Of a stretch of 64,000 nucleotides of DNA, positions 35,743 to 47,379 are shown piece by piece; position 1 is the stretch's first letter; each line of letters starts with the position of its first letter. Under the pieces are notes generated by a model, which was not told the DNA's origin, did no database searches, and saw only the letters and a program-made list of their open reading frames with translations. Source of the stretch: Thioalkalivibrio thiocyanodenitrificans ARhD 1 (GTDB taxonomy: Bacteria; Pseudomonadota; Gammaproteobacteria; Ectothiorhodospirales; Ectothiorhodospiraceae); the NCBI RefSeq assembly GCF_000378965.1, contig NZ_KB900536.1, positions 879,583-943,582 on the forward strand, read 5' to 3'. A program made the position numbers and the translations under genes.

Positions 35743-35808
35743 GAGTGAGCACGCCCCGTCACAGCGAGCGGATCGGCGGCCGCAGCAGAAGGGTGGCGAG
35801 ATATGCGG
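35743..35808. repeat. Dispersed repeat (GATCGGCGGCCGCAG core), copy 1
   Basis: About 66 bp roughly 80% matching the reverse complement of 63017-63080; shared core GATCGGCGGCCGCAG, then GAAGGGTGG and AGATAT. No coding content seen. Confidence 0.6.
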
Positions 35809-36018
35809 GCCACCGTGCTATCTCGCCGGATCGGCCATGGCAAGGCATCCGGACACCGCGTTCCCGTCGAGGTATCCGGCCGGGCCGAAACCCGGAACAC
35901 AATTTTCGAGGGTGCCCGGAATCCCCGCGGTACAGACCGCCGCACCACGCAGGCACGGCGCTGTTTCGATCAGGATTCGAAGGCATCCCCCACGGCAGTG
36001 ATCGGAGAGGAGTGAGTC

Positions 36019-37923
<1,905 letters not shown>

Positions 37924-37957
37924 TCGGCCGGAGCGTCGAACAACGGCGGGACGCCCC

Positions 37958-38023
37958 GTAGGAGCCCGGTCCCCCGGGCGATTTGCCAGGCCCCGGCCAT
38001 CGCCCGGGGGACCGGGCTCCTAC
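37958..38023. repeat. REP-like palindrome, GTAGGAGCCC family, perfect
   Basis: 25-bp arms that are exact complements (37958-37982 and 37999-38023) with a 16-bp loop. Between prpE and the regulator gene; as RNA it could end or stabilise the prpE transcript. Confidence 0.92.
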
Positions 38024-38091
38024 AGGGAGGGCCGGCGGTGCCACACGACGGATCGACCGTCTCGATCCCGCCCGGAGACCTGCTGACAACG

Positions 38092-38099
38092 TGTATACA
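38092..38099. promoter_or_regulatory. Candidate FCD-regulator palindrome TGTATACA
   Basis: TGTATACA within GTGTATACAATA. Related GntR/FCD repressors (MatR, MdcY type) bind ATTGTATACAAT-like sites; this is 79 bp before the regulator start. Confidence 0.4.
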
Positions 38100-38153
38100 A
38101 TATTCCCGTAAATACCCCTGAAGAACGGTGTAATTGGCTTGCTTTGCAGCAAG

Positions 38154-38165
38154 ATTGTTGACAAT
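38154..38165. promoter_or_regulatory. Candidate operator of the propionate GntR regulator
   Basis: ATTGTTGACAAT, a near-perfect 12-bp palindrome 12 bp before the regulator start codon, in the form known for GntR-type propionate regulators (ATTGTCGACAAT-like). Suggests autoregulation and control of prpBCD. Confidence 0.6.
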
Positions 38166-38177
38166 ATAGGCGCCGCT

Positions 38178-38876
38178 ATGCATCCCGACGAACAAGGCAT
38201 CACCCTCTCCGAGCGGGTATTCCGCCGCCTCCGCAAGGCCATCGTGGAGGGCGAGATTCCCAGCGGCAGCAAGATCAGCGAGCCGGAGCTGGCGGCCGCC
38301 TACGGCATCAGCCGGGGCCCGCTGCGCGACGCCATCGGCCGCCTGGAGGCCTGCCACCTGGTGGAACGGCGGCCCAACGTGGGCGCCCGGGTGGCCACCC
38401 TCACCCAGGCCGACCTGATGGAGCTGTACCTGCTGAGAGAATCCCTGGAGGGGCTGGCAGCGCGCCTGGCGGCGGAGCGCATCACCGGCGAGGAGATCAG
38501 CGAGTTGCGCGGTCTGCTGACCCAGCACGAGCAGCGGGTGGAACTGCAGGAAGGGGTCGCCTACTTCCAGAAGGAGGGGGATCTCGACTTCCACTACCGC
38601 ATCGTCCAGGCCAGCGGCAATGCACGGCTCGTCCAGCTTCTCTGCAACGATCTCTACCACCTGATGCGCATGTACCGCTACCAGTTCGGCATGGCCAGCA
38701 GCCGGGCACGCAATGCATTCCGGGAGCACGGCCATATCGTCGACGCCATCGCCGACCGTGACGGGGAGATGGCCGAACTGCTCATGCGCCGCCACGTGCG
38801 CGTCTCCCGGGAGAACGTGGCCCGCCAGTTCGCGGAGCATCCGGATCAGTCTCCCAATATCCGTATCGCCGGTTAG
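38178..38876 (+). CDS. GntR-family (FCD) transcriptional regulator of propionate genes
   Basis: 232 residues from ATG at 38178 ([14 protein letters not shown]); the upstream frame crosses the operator. N-terminal winged helix (about 10-75) with [64 protein letters not shown]-terminal FCD helical ligand domain with [14 protein letters not shown] and [13 protein letters not shown], whose Asp/His residues usually bind a metal and the effector. Located 29 bp before prpB in the same direction. Likely represses prp genes and responds to 2-methylcitrate or a related compound; the effector is inferred from homologous systems. Confidence 0.88.
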   Translation: MHPDEQGITLSERVFRRLRKAIVEGEIPSGSKISEPELAAAYGISRGPLRDAIGRLEACHLVERRPNVGARVATLTQADLMELYLLRESLEGLAARLAAERITGEEISELRGLLTQHEQRVELQEGVAYFQKEGDLDFHYRIVQASGNARLVQLLCNDLYHLMRMYRYQFGMASSRARNAFREHGHIVDAIADRDGEMAELLMRRHVRVSRENVARQFAEHPDQSPNIRIAG

Positions 38877-38905
38877 CGGCATGTCCGCATGACCAGGAGC
38901 CACTC

Positions 38906-39817
38906 ATGACCGAAGCATCCCCGACACCTTCCAAACCCGGCGCCCGCCTGCGCCGGGCCGTGGCCGAAGAAAGGCCGCTGCAGGTGATGGGCGCCATCAA
39001 CGCCTATCACGCCACGCTGGCGGAACATGCCGGCTACCGCGCCCTCTACCTCTCCGGCGGTGGCGTGGCCGCCGGCTCCCTGGCCCTGCCGGACCTGGGC
39101 ATCAGCACCCTGCACGACGTGCTGGAGGACGTGCGCCGCATCACCTACATCACGGAGCTGCCGCTGCTGGTGGATGCGGATACCGGCTTCGGACCCAGCG
39201 CCTTCAACATTGCCCGCACCGTGCGCGAACTCATCCGCGCAGGCGCCGCCGGCTGCCACATCGAGGACCAGGTGCAGTCCAAGCGCTGCGGCCACCGTCC
39301 GGGCAAGGCCATCGTCTCGAAAGGCGAGATGGTGGACCGCATCAAGGCCGCCGCCGATGCGCGCACCGACGACTTCGTCATCATGGCGCGCACCGACGCC
39401 CTGGCGGTGGAAGGCCTGGATGCGGCGGTCGACCGTGCCGCGGCCTGCGTGGAGGCCGGTGCCGACATGATCTTCCCGGAGGCGGTCACGGAACTGGATC
39501 AGTACCGGCGATTCGTGGAGGCCGCGGGCGTGCCCGTGCTGGCCAACATCACCGAGTTCGGCCAGACGCCGCTGTTCACGACGCAGGAGCTGAAAGACGC
39601 CGGCGTCGGGCTCGCGCTCTATCCGCTGTCCGCCTTCCGCGCCATGAACCAGGCGGCCCTCAAGGTCTACGAGGCAATCCGCCGCGACGGCACGCAGAAG
39701 GCGGTGCTCGACCTCATGCAGACCCGCGACGAACTCTACGAACACCTGGGCTATCACGCCTACGAACAGCAACTCGACCGCCTGTACCGCCAGGAGGGGG
39801 ACAACGCAGATGACTGA
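38906..39817 (+). CDS. prpB: 2-Methylisocitrate lyase PrpB
   Basis: 303 residues. ICL/PEP-mutase superfamily TIM barrel with the catalytic motif KRCGH (C128), the metal-binding [20 protein letters not shown] and [32 protein letters not shown]. PrpB splits 2-methylisocitrate into pyruvate and succinate. Overlaps prpC by 8 bp, so translation is coupled. Distinguished from isocitrate lyase by length (~300 versus >430) and by the [19 protein letters not shown] segment. Confidence 0.95.
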   Translation: MTEASPTPSKPGARLRRAVAEERPLQVMGAINAYHATLAEHAGYRALYLSGGGVAAGSLALPDLGISTLHDVLEDVRRITYITELPLLVDADTGFGPSAFNIARTVRELIRAGAAGCHIEDQVQSKRCGHRPGKAIVSKGEMVDRIKAAADARTDDFVIMARTDALAVEGLDAAVDRAAACVEAGADMIFPEAVTELDQYRRFVEAAGVPVLANITEFGQTPLFTTQELKDAGVGLALYPLSAFRAMNQAALKVYEAIRRDGTQKAVLDLMQTRDELYEHLGYHAYEQQLDRLYRQEGDNADD

Positions 39818-40967
39818 AACCGATACCACCCAGACCAAACCCAGGCCCAAGAAGTCCGTGGCCCTGTCGGGCACCGTGGCCGGCAACACGGCCATCTGCA
39901 CCGTGGGCCGCACGGGCAACGACCTGCACTACCGGGGCTACGACATCCTGGATTTCGCCGACAAGGCGGAGTTCGAGGAGATCGCCCACCTGCTGATTCA
40001 CGGCACCCTGCCCGACCGCGCGGAGCTGGCGGCCTACAAGGAACGGCTGCGCGCACTGCGCGGCCTGCCCGCGGCGCTGCGCACCGTGCTGGAGCAGATC
40101 CCGCCTTCGGCCCACCCCATGGACGTGATGCGCACCGCAGTCTCCATGCTGGGCACCCTGGAGCCGGAGAAGGAGGACATGACCGTGGCCGGCGCGCGCC
40201 AGATCGGCGACCGGCTGCTGGCAAGCCTGGGGTCGGCCCTGCTCTACTGGTATCACTTCGCCCACAACGGCCGGCGCATAGACGTGGAGACCGACGACGA
40301 CAGCCTGGGCGGGCATTTCCTGCACCTGATGCACGGGCGCGCGCCCTCCGAACCGTGGGTGCGCGCCATGCACACCTCGCTCAATCTCTACGCGGAGCAC
40401 GAATTCAACGCCTCCACCTTCACGTCCCGGGTGGTGGCGGGCACCAACGCCGACCTCTACTCGGCCATCACCGGCGCCATCGGCGCCCTGCGCGGCCCCA
40501 AGCACGGCGGCGCCAACGAGGTGGCCTGCGACATCCAGTTGCGCTACGACGATCCCGACCAGGCGGAGGCGGACATCCGCGAGCGCGTGGGCCGCAAGGA
40601 GATCATCATCGGCTTCGGTCATCCCGTGTACACCACCGGGGACCCGCGCAACGAGGTGATCAAGGCGGTGGCGAAGCGCCTCTCCGAGGACCGGCACACC
40701 ATGACCATGTTCGCCGTGGCGGACCGCCTGGAGAGCGTCATGTGGGATCTGAAGAAGATGTTCCCCAACCTGGACTGGTTCTCCGCGGTCTCCTACCACA
40801 TGATGGGCATCCCCACCGCCCTGTTCACGCCCATCTTCGTCATCTCGCGCACCACCGGCTGGGTGGCCCACGTGATCGAACAGCGCCTGGACGGCAAGAT
40901 CATCCGCCCCAGCGCGAACTATACGGGGCCGGAGAACCGCAAGTGGGTGCCGATTGATAAGAGGTGA
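39810..40967 (+). CDS. prpC: 2-Methylcitrate synthase PrpC
   Basis: 385 residues of the citrate-synthase fold. Begins after a short leader with [36 protein letters not shown]; active-site histidines in [47 protein letters not shown] and in [14 protein letters not shown], and the aspartate in the later [16 protein letters not shown] segment. Condenses propionyl-CoA with oxaloacetate. The prpC-prpD spacer of ~190 bp is filled with heptamer arrays and a GC-rich repeat, unlike the tight prpBC junction. Confidence 0.95.
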   Translation: MTETDTTQTKPRPKKSVALSGTVAGNTAICTVGRTGNDLHYRGYDILDFADKAEFEEIAHLLIHGTLPDRAELAAYKERLRALRGLPAALRTVLEQIPPSAHPMDVMRTAVSMLGTLEPEKEDMTVAGARQIGDRLLASLGSALLYWYHFAHNGRRIDVETDDDSLGGHFLHLMHGRAPSEPWVRAMHTSLNLYAEHEFNASTFTSRVVAGTNADLYSAITGAIGALRGPKHGGANEVACDIQLRYDDPDQAEADIRERVGRKEIIIGFGHPVYTTGDPRNEVIKAVAKRLSEDRHTMTMFAVADRLESVMWDLKKMFPNLDWFSAVSYHMMGIPTALFTPIFVISRTTGWVAHVIEQRLDGKIIRPSANYTGPENRKWVPIDKR

Positions 40968-40975
40968 AGCAGAAA

Positions 40976-41130
40976 TGAAGTGCGAAGTGGGAATTGGGAA
41001 GTGGGAATGAAACCACCCTCACCCCGGCCCTCTCCCTGAGGGAGAGGGCGCGCATCGGGGCTATTCCGACTTCCCAATTCACACTTCCCACTTTCATTCG
41101 CCCTTCCCAATTCACACTTCTTACTTCCAA
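40976..41130. repeat. Paired heptamer arrays flanking a CCCTCACCCC repeat
   Basis: GGGAAGT-type heptamers at 40976-41008 and complementary TTCCCAA-type heptamers at 41066-41130, with a repeat containing GGCCCTCTCCCTGAGGGAGA at about 41010-41049 between them. The central repeat is the same kind that IS copy 1 interrupted at 26349. Confidence 0.85.
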
Positions 41131-41155
41131 GAAATGCGACATCAGGAGCATTGAG

Positions 41156-42604
41156 ATGAGCCAACACATCGCCGACGCCAACGTCCGGCCCGACCCGGAC
41201 CCGGAAATCAAGGCCATCGCCGACTACGTGTGCGACTATGCCGTCGATTCCCAGGAAGCGCTGGACACCGCACGCAACTGCCTGATGGATTCCCTGGGCT
41301 GCGCCATGCTGGCGCTGCAGTATCCCGAGTGCACCAAGCACCTCGGGCCGGTGGTGCCGGGGACCGTGGTGCCCAACGGCTCGCGCATCCCCGGCACCCA
41401 GTTCCAGCTCGACCCGATCCAGGGTGCCTTCAACATCGGGGCCATGGTGCGCTGGCTGGACTTCAACGACACCTGGCTCGCCGCCGAGTGGGGTCACCCC
41501 TCCGACAATCTGGGTACCATCCTGGCCCTGGCCGATCACCTGAGCCGCAGGGCGGTCGCCGAGGGCAGGCCACCCATCAACATGGACGACGTGCTGCGCT
41601 ACATGGTCAAGGCCCACGAGATCCAGGGCGTGCTGGCCCTGGAGAACAGCTTTAACCGTGTGGGTCTGGACCACGTGGTGCTGGTGAAGGTGGCCTCCGC
41701 GGCGGTGGCCGCCCACATGCTGGGCGCACACCGTGAGCAGGTCATCGACGCCGTCTCCCAGGCCTGGGTGGACGGGCAGTCGCTGCGCACCTACCGCCAC
41801 GCCCCCAACACCGGCTCGCGCAAATCCTGGGCCGCGGGAGATGCCTGCGGGCGCGCGGTGCGCCTGGCGCTGATGGTCATGAAGGGAGAGATGGGCCTGC
41901 CCAGCGTGCTGTCCGCGCCCCGCTGGGGTTTCTACGACGTGCTCTTCAAGGGCGAGAAGTTCAGGTTCCAGCGCGACTACGGCAGCTACGTGATGGAGAA
42001 CGTCCTGTTCAAGATCAGCTTCCCGGCCGAGTTCCATGCACAGACGGCAGTGGAATGCGCGCTGAAGCTGCACGACCAGGTGAAGGACCGCATCGACGAG
42101 ATCGACCGCATCGAGCTGACCACGCAGGAATCCGCCGTGCGCATCATCAGCAAGGACGGCCCCCTGCACAACCCGGCGGACCGCGACCACTGTCTGCAGT
42201 ACATGGTGGCCGTACCGCTCATCTTCGGCCAGCTCACCGCGCGCCACTACGAGGACGACGTGGCCGCCGATCCGCGCATCGACGCCCTGCGCGAGAAGAT
42301 GCGCGTGGTCGAGGACCCGCGCTATTCGAAGGAATACCACGACACCGACAAGCGCTCCATTGCCAACGCCATACAGGTGTTCTTCAAGGACGGCTCCAGC
42401 ACCGACAAGGTGGAGGTGGAATACCCCATCGGCCACCGCCGGCGCCGCGCCGAAGGCATCCCGGTGCTGGAGAACAAGTACCGCGACGCCCTGCGCACCC
42501 GTTTCCCCCGCGGCCAGGCGGAGCGCATCTTCGATCTGTGCAAGGACCCCGGCCGCCTGTCGGCCACCCCGGTGCACGAGTTTGTGGATCTGTTTCTGAT
42601 TTGA
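41156..42604 (+). CDS. prpD: 2-Methylcitrate dehydratase PrpD
   Basis: 482 residues from ATG at 41156 ([19 protein letters not shown]); the frame continues upstream through repeats that give nonsense SQFTLPT peptides and is not part of the gene. MmgE/PrpD fold: [36 protein letters not shown], the [18 protein letters not shown] active-site loop, [20 protein letters not shown], and [14 protein letters not shown]. Dehydrates 2-methylcitrate to methylaconitate. With PrpB and PrpC this completes the core of the methylcitrate cycle; AcnD/PrpF are not present, and PrpD uses a general aconitase for rehydration. Confidence 0.95.
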   Translation: MSQHIADANVRPDPDPEIKAIADYVCDYAVDSQEALDTARNCLMDSLGCAMLALQYPECTKHLGPVVPGTVVPNGSRIPGTQFQLDPIQGAFNIGAMVRWLDFNDTWLAAEWGHPSDNLGTILALADHLSRRAVAEGRPPINMDDVLRYMVKAHEIQGVLALENSFNRVGLDHVVLVKVASAAVAAHMLGAHREQVIDAVSQAWVDGQSLRTYRHAPNTGSRKSWAAGDACGRAVRLALMVMKGEMGLPSVLSAPRWGFYDVLFKGEKFRFQRDYGSYVMENVLFKISFPAEFHAQTAVECALKLHDQVKDRIDEIDRIELTTQESAVRIISKDGPLHNPADRDHCLQYMVAVPLIFGQLTARHYEDDVAADPRIDALREKMRVVEDPRYSKEYHDTDKRSIANAIQVFFKDGSSTDKVEVEYPIGHRRRRAEGIPVLENKYRDALRTRFPRGQAERIFDLCKDPGRLSATPVHEFVDLFLI

Positions 42605-42650
42605 TGGGACGGCGGCTTTGAGGGAACCACCACTTTCAGAGAACCGCGGC

Positions 42651-42766
42651 GCAAAGACGCGAAGGGGCGCAAAGTTAACTGATCTAAAAACAGCACTTAT
42701 ATTCGGGTGTTCTTTTTACACATGATTCTTTGCGTTACTTTGCGTCTTCGCGTCTTCGCGTCAAAG
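42651..42766. repeat. Inverted pair of GCGCAAAG / CTTTGCGT octamer-type repeats
   Basis: GCGCAAAGACGCGAAGG at 42651 and the complementary CTTTGCGTCTTCGCGTC at 42738 onward. These are 8-9 bp-period repeats rather than heptamers. They occupy the prpD-MBL spacer. Confidence 0.7.
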
Positions 42767-42789
42767 CTCTTGATCTGTCGGTAAACCAC

Positions 42790-43746
42790 ATGACCCAAGT
42801 ACATTACGAAGATCTCGACCACGGCATCACCATGATCGATGCCCAGCTGTATCGTCAGGGACAGGTGTCCACCTACCTGATGATCGAAGGGGACCGCGCC
42901 GCGTTCATCGAGACGGGAACCGCCCACTCGGTACCGGGCATGCTGTCGGTGCTGGAGCAGAAAGGCATCCCGCGGGAGAACGTGGATTTCGTGATCCCCA
43001 CCCATGTGCACCTGGACCATGCCGGCGGTGCCGGCGCGCTCATGCGCCACCTGCCCAACGCGCACATGGTGATCCACCCGCGCGGTGCGCGCCACATGAT
43101 CGACCCGTCCAGGCTCAACGCCGGTGCCGCGGCGGTCTATGGTGAAGCCGAGATGGAACGCATGTTCGGCACCGTCGTGCCCGTGCCCGCCGAACGAGTC
43201 ACGGAGGCCGGCGACGGAGACGAACTGGATTTCAACGGCCGGGTGCTGCGCTTCCTGGACACGCCCGGCCACGCCAAACACCACTTCTGCGTGGTGGACG
43301 AGGCCGGTGACGGCATCTTCTCCGGCGACACCTTCGGACTCTCCTACCGGGAGTTCGACACCGAACACGGCCCCTTTGTGCTGCCCACCACGACACCGGT
43401 CCAGTTCGATCCCGAGGCCCTGCATCAGTCGGTGGACCGGCTCATGGCGCAGAGCCTGAGCTACATGTATCTCACCCACTACAGCCGCGTAGGCGATCTC
43501 AAACGTCTGCAGCAGGACATGCACGAACTCATCGACATCTACGTGGACCTGGCACGGGCGCGGGCCCATGACGGCGACGCCCGCCACGACGCCCTGTGCG
43601 AGGACATGATGCAGGTGCTGATTCGACGCCTGAGAGATCACGGCTGCCGGCTGCCGGAGGACGAGATGCGCACCCTCCTGGACCCGGACGTAGGCCTCAA
43701 CGTCCAGGGCCTGGAGATCTGGCTGGACCGCCAGACACAAACGTAG
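42790..43746 (+). CDS. MBL-fold metallo-hydrolase
   Basis: 318 residues from ATG at 42790 (MTQVHYEDLDHGITMID). Metallo-beta-lactamase core with the di-metal motif HVHLDH (residues 72-77), then TPGHAKHH, and SGDTFGLSYR. The N-terminal STYLMIEGDRAAFIETGT strand is standard. The C-terminal helical region (about 215-318) is longer than in glyoxalase II. Function in this locus is unknown: an acyl-CoA or lactone hydrolase would fit the C3-acid context, but that is inference. Its TAG stop is formed by the first bases of a palindromic repeat. Confidence 0.82.
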   Translation: MTQVHYEDLDHGITMIDAQLYRQGQVSTYLMIEGDRAAFIETGTAHSVPGMLSVLEQKGIPRENVDFVIPTHVHLDHAGGAGALMRHLPNAHMVIHPRGARHMIDPSRLNAGAAAVYGEAEMERMFGTVVPVPAERVTEAGDGDELDFNGRVLRFLDTPGHAKHHFCVVDEAGDGIFSGDTFGLSYREFDTEHGPFVLPTTTPVQFDPEALHQSVDRLMAQSLSYMYLTHYSRVGDLKRLQQDMHELIDIYVDLARARAHDGDARHDALCEDMMQVLIRRLRDHGCRLPEDEMRTLLDPDVGLNVQGLEIWLDRQTQT

Positions 43747-43830
43747 CTTGGGGTGAACGCAGCGAACCCCAACATGGCAGAGGCCTCCCGGGCCCCGGCG
43801 CGTTGGGGTTCGTTCCTCACCCCAACCTAC
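43743..43830. repeat. REP-like palindrome, GTAGGTTGGGG family
   Basis: Arms GTAGCTTGGGGTGAACGC and its near-complement ending CCCCAACCTAC. Provides the TAG stop codon of the MBL gene. With the next two entries it fills the 342-bp gap before acuI. Confidence 0.9.
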
Positions 43831-43843
43831 AACTGCTTTCTTG

Positions 43844-43876
43844 CCACAGAGTACACAGAGGTCACAGAGAAAAAAA
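43844..43876. repeat. Nonamer repeat CACAGAGNN between two palindromes
   Basis: CCACAGAGTACACAGAGGTCA followed by an A-rich end; same motif as at 13328, between two GTAGGTTGGGG palindromes. Confidence 0.75.
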
Positions 43877-43886
43877 CAACAGAATC

Positions 43887-43974
43887 GTAGGTTGGGGTGA
43901 GCGCAGCGAACCCCAACACGGCAAAGGCCTCCCTGGCCCCGGCGCGTTGGGGTTCGTTCCTCACCCCAACCTAC
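43887..43974. repeat. REP-like palindrome, GTAGGTTGGGG family
   Basis: Left arm identical to the one inside dnaE2. The centre (CGGCAAAGGCCTCCCTGGCC...) resembles that of the copy at 43743, so the two arose by local duplication. Confidence 0.9.
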
Positions 43975-44088
43975 GCTCTGGCTGGACAGGCAGGCACAGG
44001 CGCGCGGCGCGGCCGCCGCTGCCACGGTAAACCGGGGTCCGGAATCGGAACCACCGGCACACACACAGCAACCGAACAGGAGTGACCC

Positions 44089-45087
44089 ATGAGCGAGACA
44101 TTCAAGGCCCTGGTACTGGAAGAAGCCGAGAAGGCCCCCGTCGCATCCGTCAAGGAACTCACGCTATCCGATCTGCCGGAAGGCGACGTGCTGGTGCGGG
44201 TGACCCACTCGGGCCTCAACTACAAGGACGGCATGATCATCAAGGGCCTCGGGCGGCTGGTGCGGAAGTACCCGCACGTACCCGGCATCGATTTCGCCGG
44301 CACGGTGGAGGAATCCGGCGACGCGCGCTACCGGCCCGGTGACGCGGTGGTGCTCACCGGCTGGCGCGTGGGCGAAGTCCACTGGGGGGGCTACGCGCAG
44401 ATGGCGCGGGTCAAGGCCGACTGGCTGGTGCCCCTGCCCGACGGTCTCAGCGCGCGCCAGGCCATGGCCGTGGGCACGGCCGGATTCACCGCCATGCTGG
44501 CCGTCCAGGCGTTGGAGGATGACGGATTGTCACCCGGCAATGCCCAGGGCGAGGTGCTGGTGACCGGTGCTTCCGGCGGGGTCGGCAGCGTGGCCGTTTC
44601 ACTGCTCTCGCGTCTCGGCTACCCGGTGGCGGCGGTGACCGGCCGCCCGGACAACGAGGACTACCTCAAGGGGCTGGGCGCCGCCAGCGTCGTGGCCCGT
44701 GCCGAGTTGGCGGACCCCCCCGGCAAACCGCTGCTCGGCGAACGCTGGGCAGGCTGCGTCGACGCGGTGGGCGGCGACATGCTGGCTCACGTGCTGGCGG
44801 AGATGCGCTACGGATCATCCGTGGCAGCCTGCGGGCTGGCCGGCGGCCCGGCACTGAAGACCACCGTCCTGCCCTTCCTGCTGCGCGGGGTGAGGCTGCT
44901 GGGAATCGATTCGGTCATGTGCCCCACGGAAAGGCGCACGGCCGCCTGGACGCGCATCACCGAACTCCTGCCCACGGACGTGCTGGATTCCATGACCACG
45001 GAGATCGGCCTGGACGACCTTCCGGAATACGCGGACCGCATCCTCCAGGGCCAGGTGCGCGGACGCGCGGTGGTGGTGCTGGACTGA
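44089..45087 (+). CDS. acuI: Acrylyl-CoA reductase (NADPH), AcuI/YhdH type
   Basis: 332 residues; zinc-free MDR fold. SGLNYKDGMIIKGLGRLVRKYPHVPGIDFAGTV, GWRVGEVHWGGYAQMARVKADWLVPLP, the nucleotide motif GASGGVGSVAVSLLSRLGYPV and CVDAVGGDMLAHVLAEMRYGSSVAACGLAGG are the AcuI/YhdH signature. The enzyme reduces acrylyl-CoA to propionyl-CoA, a detoxification and entry step for acrylate, DMSP or 3-hydroxypropionate carbon. Adjacent to prp genes, which would consume the product. Start ATG 44089 with CAGGAG upstream. Confidence 0.88.
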   Translation: MSETFKALVLEEAEKAPVASVKELTLSDLPEGDVLVRVTHSGLNYKDGMIIKGLGRLVRKYPHVPGIDFAGTVEESGDARYRPGDAVVLTGWRVGEVHWGGYAQMARVKADWLVPLPDGLSARQAMAVGTAGFTAMLAVQALEDDGLSPGNAQGEVLVTGASGGVGSVAVSLLSRLGYPVAAVTGRPDNEDYLKGLGAASVVARAELADPPGKPLLGERWAGCVDAVGGDMLAHVLAEMRYGSSVAACGLAGGPALKTTVLPFLLRGVRLLGIDSVMCPTERRTAAWTRITELLPTDVLDSMTTEIGLDDLPEYADRILQGQVRGRAVVVLD

Positions 45088-45143
45088 CCCGCCTTTGCGT
45101 CTGCGCGAGAGAATCGGTTTTACCGGATGGGGGCCCGCAGCCT

Positions 45144-45228
45144 GTAGGTTGGGGTGAGGAACGAACCCCAACAACGGGTGGTCTCCGAAGCCGCGCCGTT
45201 GGGGTTCGCTGCGCTCACCCCAACCTAC
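45144..45228. repeat. REP-like palindrome, GTAGGTTGGGG family
   Basis: Arms GTAGGTTGGGGTGAGG and complement with GCTGCGCTCACCCC at the right. First of four repeats filling the 479-bp gap 45088-45566. Confidence 0.9.
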
Positions 45229-45239
45229 GGTTCTGTTGG

Positions 45240-45273
45240 TTCTTCTCTGTGACCTCTGTGTACTCTGTGGCAA
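45240..45273. repeat. Nonamer repeat, CTCTGTGNN orientation
   Basis: Reverse orientation of the CACAGAG repeat, again between two GTAGGTTGGGG palindromes, as at 43844. Confidence 0.75.
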
Positions 45274-45283
45274 GAAAGCAGTT

Positions 45284-45371
45284 GTAGGTTGGGGTGAGGA
45301 ACGAACCCCAACGCGCCGGGGCCTGGGATATTTCCGCCATGTTGGGGTTCGCTGCGCTCACCCCAACCTAC
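45284..45371. repeat. REP-like palindrome, GTAGGTTGGGG family
   Basis: Left arm GTAGGTTGGGGTGAGGAA. Together with 45144-45228 and the nonamer it is an inverted copy of the 43743-43974 arrangement, suggesting that the whole set duplicated around acuI. Confidence 0.9.
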
Positions 45372-45423
45372 CCTCTCCCAGCATTGACAGGGCGAGCCGT
45401 TCCTGTCGGCCGCTCTGTGTTCC

Positions 45424-45489
45424 GTAGGAGCCCACTCCCGTGGGCGATCGGGCCAGGCTCTGCCATCGCCCGGAGGACCGGGCTCCTAC
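45424..45489. repeat. REP-like palindrome, GTAGGAGCCC family
   Basis: Left arm GTAGGAGCCCACTCCCGTGG, right arm ending CCGGGCTCCTAC. Located 78 bp past the msrQ stop on the minus strand. Confidence 0.88.
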
Positions 45490-45566
45490 ATCGGGCCGGT
45501 TCAATCCGATGGGGTTCATTCTCGCGCCCTCGGCGTGCTTCATGGCTGAACCGGGCACACCCACAC

Positions 45567-46163
45567 TCACCTGGCGCCACCCCGCAACGGTCGCAACACC
45601 CGCCCCTTCCACACCCACCGCATCACCACCCGCCACCCCAGCAGCACGCCCAGGATCACCGCGTACAGCAGCGGCTCACGGTAATCCGCACGGGTCAGCC
45701 ACCAGAAGTGCAGCACGCCCAGGATCGCCGCCGGATAGACCAGCCGGTGCAGGTGCGCCCAGCGCCGCCGCAGACGGCGCATCATGGCGTCCGAGGACGT
45801 GAGCGCCAGGGGCACGAGGAGCAGCCATGCGGTGAAGCCCGCGGTGATGTAAGGCCGGTTGAGGATATCGTCCCAGACAAGAGTCCAGTCGAAGAACAGG
45901 TCCATGCCGATCCACACGCCCAGATGCAGGCAGGCATAGAAGAAGGTGAACAGCCCCAGCATGCGCCGCAAGCGCATGACGGCGCTCCAGCCGGTCAGAT
46001 GACGCAGCGGACTGACCGCCAGGGTGATGAGCAGGAACCGCAGGGTCCAGCTGCCCAGATCGCGCATGACGAACTCGATGGGGTTGGCGCCGAGCCCCCC
46101 GCCCATGCCCCCGAAGGCACGGGCGAACAGGATCGCCAGCGGCAGCAGGCACAGAACGAACAC
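45567..46163 (-). CDS. msrQ: MsrQ, heme-binding membrane subunit of MsrPQ
   Basis: About 198 residues from GTG at 46163, six hydrophobic helices and conserved heme-ligand histidines in TLAVSPLRHLTG, FFYACLHLGVWIG and RRWAHLHRLVYPAAILGVLHFWW. MsrQ passes electrons from the quinone pool or flavin reductase to MsrP. Family proteins start about 12 residues earlier ([12 protein letters not shown] is in frame upstream but without ATG/GTG), so the true start may overlap msrP with an unusual codon. Confidence 0.92.
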   Translation of the reverse strand: MFVLCLLPLAILFARAFGGMGGGLGANPIEFVMRDLGSWTLRFLLITLAVSPLRHLTGWSAVMRLRRMLGLFTFFYACLHLGVWIGMDLFFDWTLVWDDILNRPYITAGFTAWLLLVPLALTSSDAMMRRLRRRWAHLHRLVYPAAILGVLHFWWLTRADYREPLLYAVILGVLLGWRVVMRWVWKGRVLRPLRGGAR

Positions 46164-46195
46164 CGCCGCCTTGAGCGCCTTGAAGGTTCCGGGGC

Positions 46196-47146
46196 TCAGA
46201 AGTGCTTCCTCAGGTCCATGCCCGCATAGAGCGCCGCCACTTCATCTTCATACCCGTTGAACATCAGGCTGCGCCGCCGGCGCAGCTCACCGATACGCCG
46301 TTCCGTGCGCTGGCTCCAGCGCGGGTGATCCACATCCGGATTGACGTTGGAATAGAATCCGTACTCCCGGGGCGTGGCCATGTTCCAGCTGGTGGGCGGT
46401 TCCTCCTCCGCGAAACGGATGTGCACGATGGACTTGATGCTCTTGAAGCCGTACTTCCAGGGGACCACCAGGCGCAGCGGCGCGCCATTCTGGTTGGGCA
46501 GGGTCTCCCCGTAGAGACCCACGGCCAGGATGGTCAGCGGATGCATGGCCTCATCCATGCGCAGCCCCTCCCGGTACGGCCACTCCAGCACCCTCAGGCG
46601 CTGCCCGGGCAGATTCTCCGGATCCATCAGCGTGGTGAAGGCCACGTAGCGGGCACTGCCCAGGGGCTCCGCCTGCGCGATGATGCGGTTGAGCTCGAAA
46701 CCCACCCAGGGGATGACCATGGACCAGCCTTCCACGCAGCGCAGCCGATAGACACGCTCCTCCAGTGCATGGGGTCTGAGGAAATCCTCCAGCCGGTAGC
46801 GCCCGGGATTCAGGCATAACCCGTCCACGGTCACGGTCCAGGGTTCGGTGACCAGCCGGTGGGCATTGCGCGCCGGGTCCGCCTTGCCGGTGCCCAGTTC
46901 GTAGAAGTTGTTGTAGGTGGTGATGTCCTCCCGGGGCGTCAGCGCCTCGTCGGTGCCGAACGGCCCCGGCATGTAGTCCAGGGATGCCCCGTGGGCGGGC
47001 GCGGGCTGCAACAGTGCCGATCCGCCCAGCGCCCCCATGGCCGCCAGACCCATGCCACGGAGAAACCGCCGCCGTCCCCGGTAGACCTCGGGCGGGGTGA
47101 TCTCCGATGGTTTCGGCGCATGTTTAGAGGGGATGCGGATGAGCAT
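46196..47146 (-). CDS. msrP: MsrP, periplasmic protein-methionine-sulfoxide reductase catalytic subunit
   Basis: 316 residues from ATG at 47146 ([22 protein letters not shown]). Twin-arginine signal [16 protein letters not shown] near residue 25. Sulfite-oxidase-fold molybdoenzyme; molybdenum-ligand cysteine C137 in [15 protein letters not shown]. Repairs oxidised methionines of periplasmic proteins. msrQ follows on the same strand about 30 bp away. The final residues are GMDLRKHF. Confidence 0.94.
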   Translation of the reverse strand: MLIRIPSKHAPKPSEITPPEVYRGRRRFLRGMGLAAMGALGGSALLQPAPAHGASLDYMPGPFGTDEALTPREDITTYNNFYELGTGKADPARNAHRLVTEPWTVTVDGLCLNPGRYRLEDFLRPHALEERVYRLRCVEGWSMVIPWVGFELNRIIAQAEPLGSARYVAFTTLMDPENLPGQRLRVLEWPYREGLRMDEAMHPLTILAVGLYGETLPNQNGAPLRLVVPWKYGFKSIKSIVHIRFAEEEPPTSWNMATPREYGFYSNVNPDVDHPRWSQRTERRIGELRRRRSLMFNGYEDEVAALYAGMDLRKHF

Positions 47147-47293
47147 GAGCGGGTTCCAGGCCGGGGGTGTTCCCAAAGAGGATACGACGCTTGTCGGCGT
47201 TTGGATGCCCCCACCGCCGATTGGTTTCCGGGGCCGGGCGGGCAGGGAACGGGGCATCAAACATTTTTTGGATTAGGAATAAAAAAAATCTTG

Positions 47294-47321
47294 TTGCGCA
47301 TTTCGACAAGCACGGTATAAG
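47294..47321 (+). promoter_or_regulatory. Candidate sigma-70 promoter for small ORF 47380
   Basis: TTGCGC at 47294 and TATAAG at 47316 with a 16-bp spacer, in an AT-rich intergenic region between divergent genes. Supported only by match to consensus. Confidence 0.35.
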
Positions 47322-47379
47322 GGCGTCGTAAAACGTCGCTTTTAAAGGACATTGACGCCAACCGTGGAGAAGCGCCCCT

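Larger units (their letters stand above)
35584..36018. other. Regulatory/repeat-bearing gap upstream of prpE
   Basis: 435 bp without a gene. It contains an inverted repeat, a candidate GntR-type site and a dispersed ~66-bp repeat (separate entries). Small frames here overlap the repeat and lack family signals. Confidence 0.6.

Noticed and set aside
40994-41155. N-terminal extension of PrpD
   Set aside because: The extension is encoded by heptamer arrays (SQFTLPT repeats); the PrpD family starts near [10 protein letters not shown].
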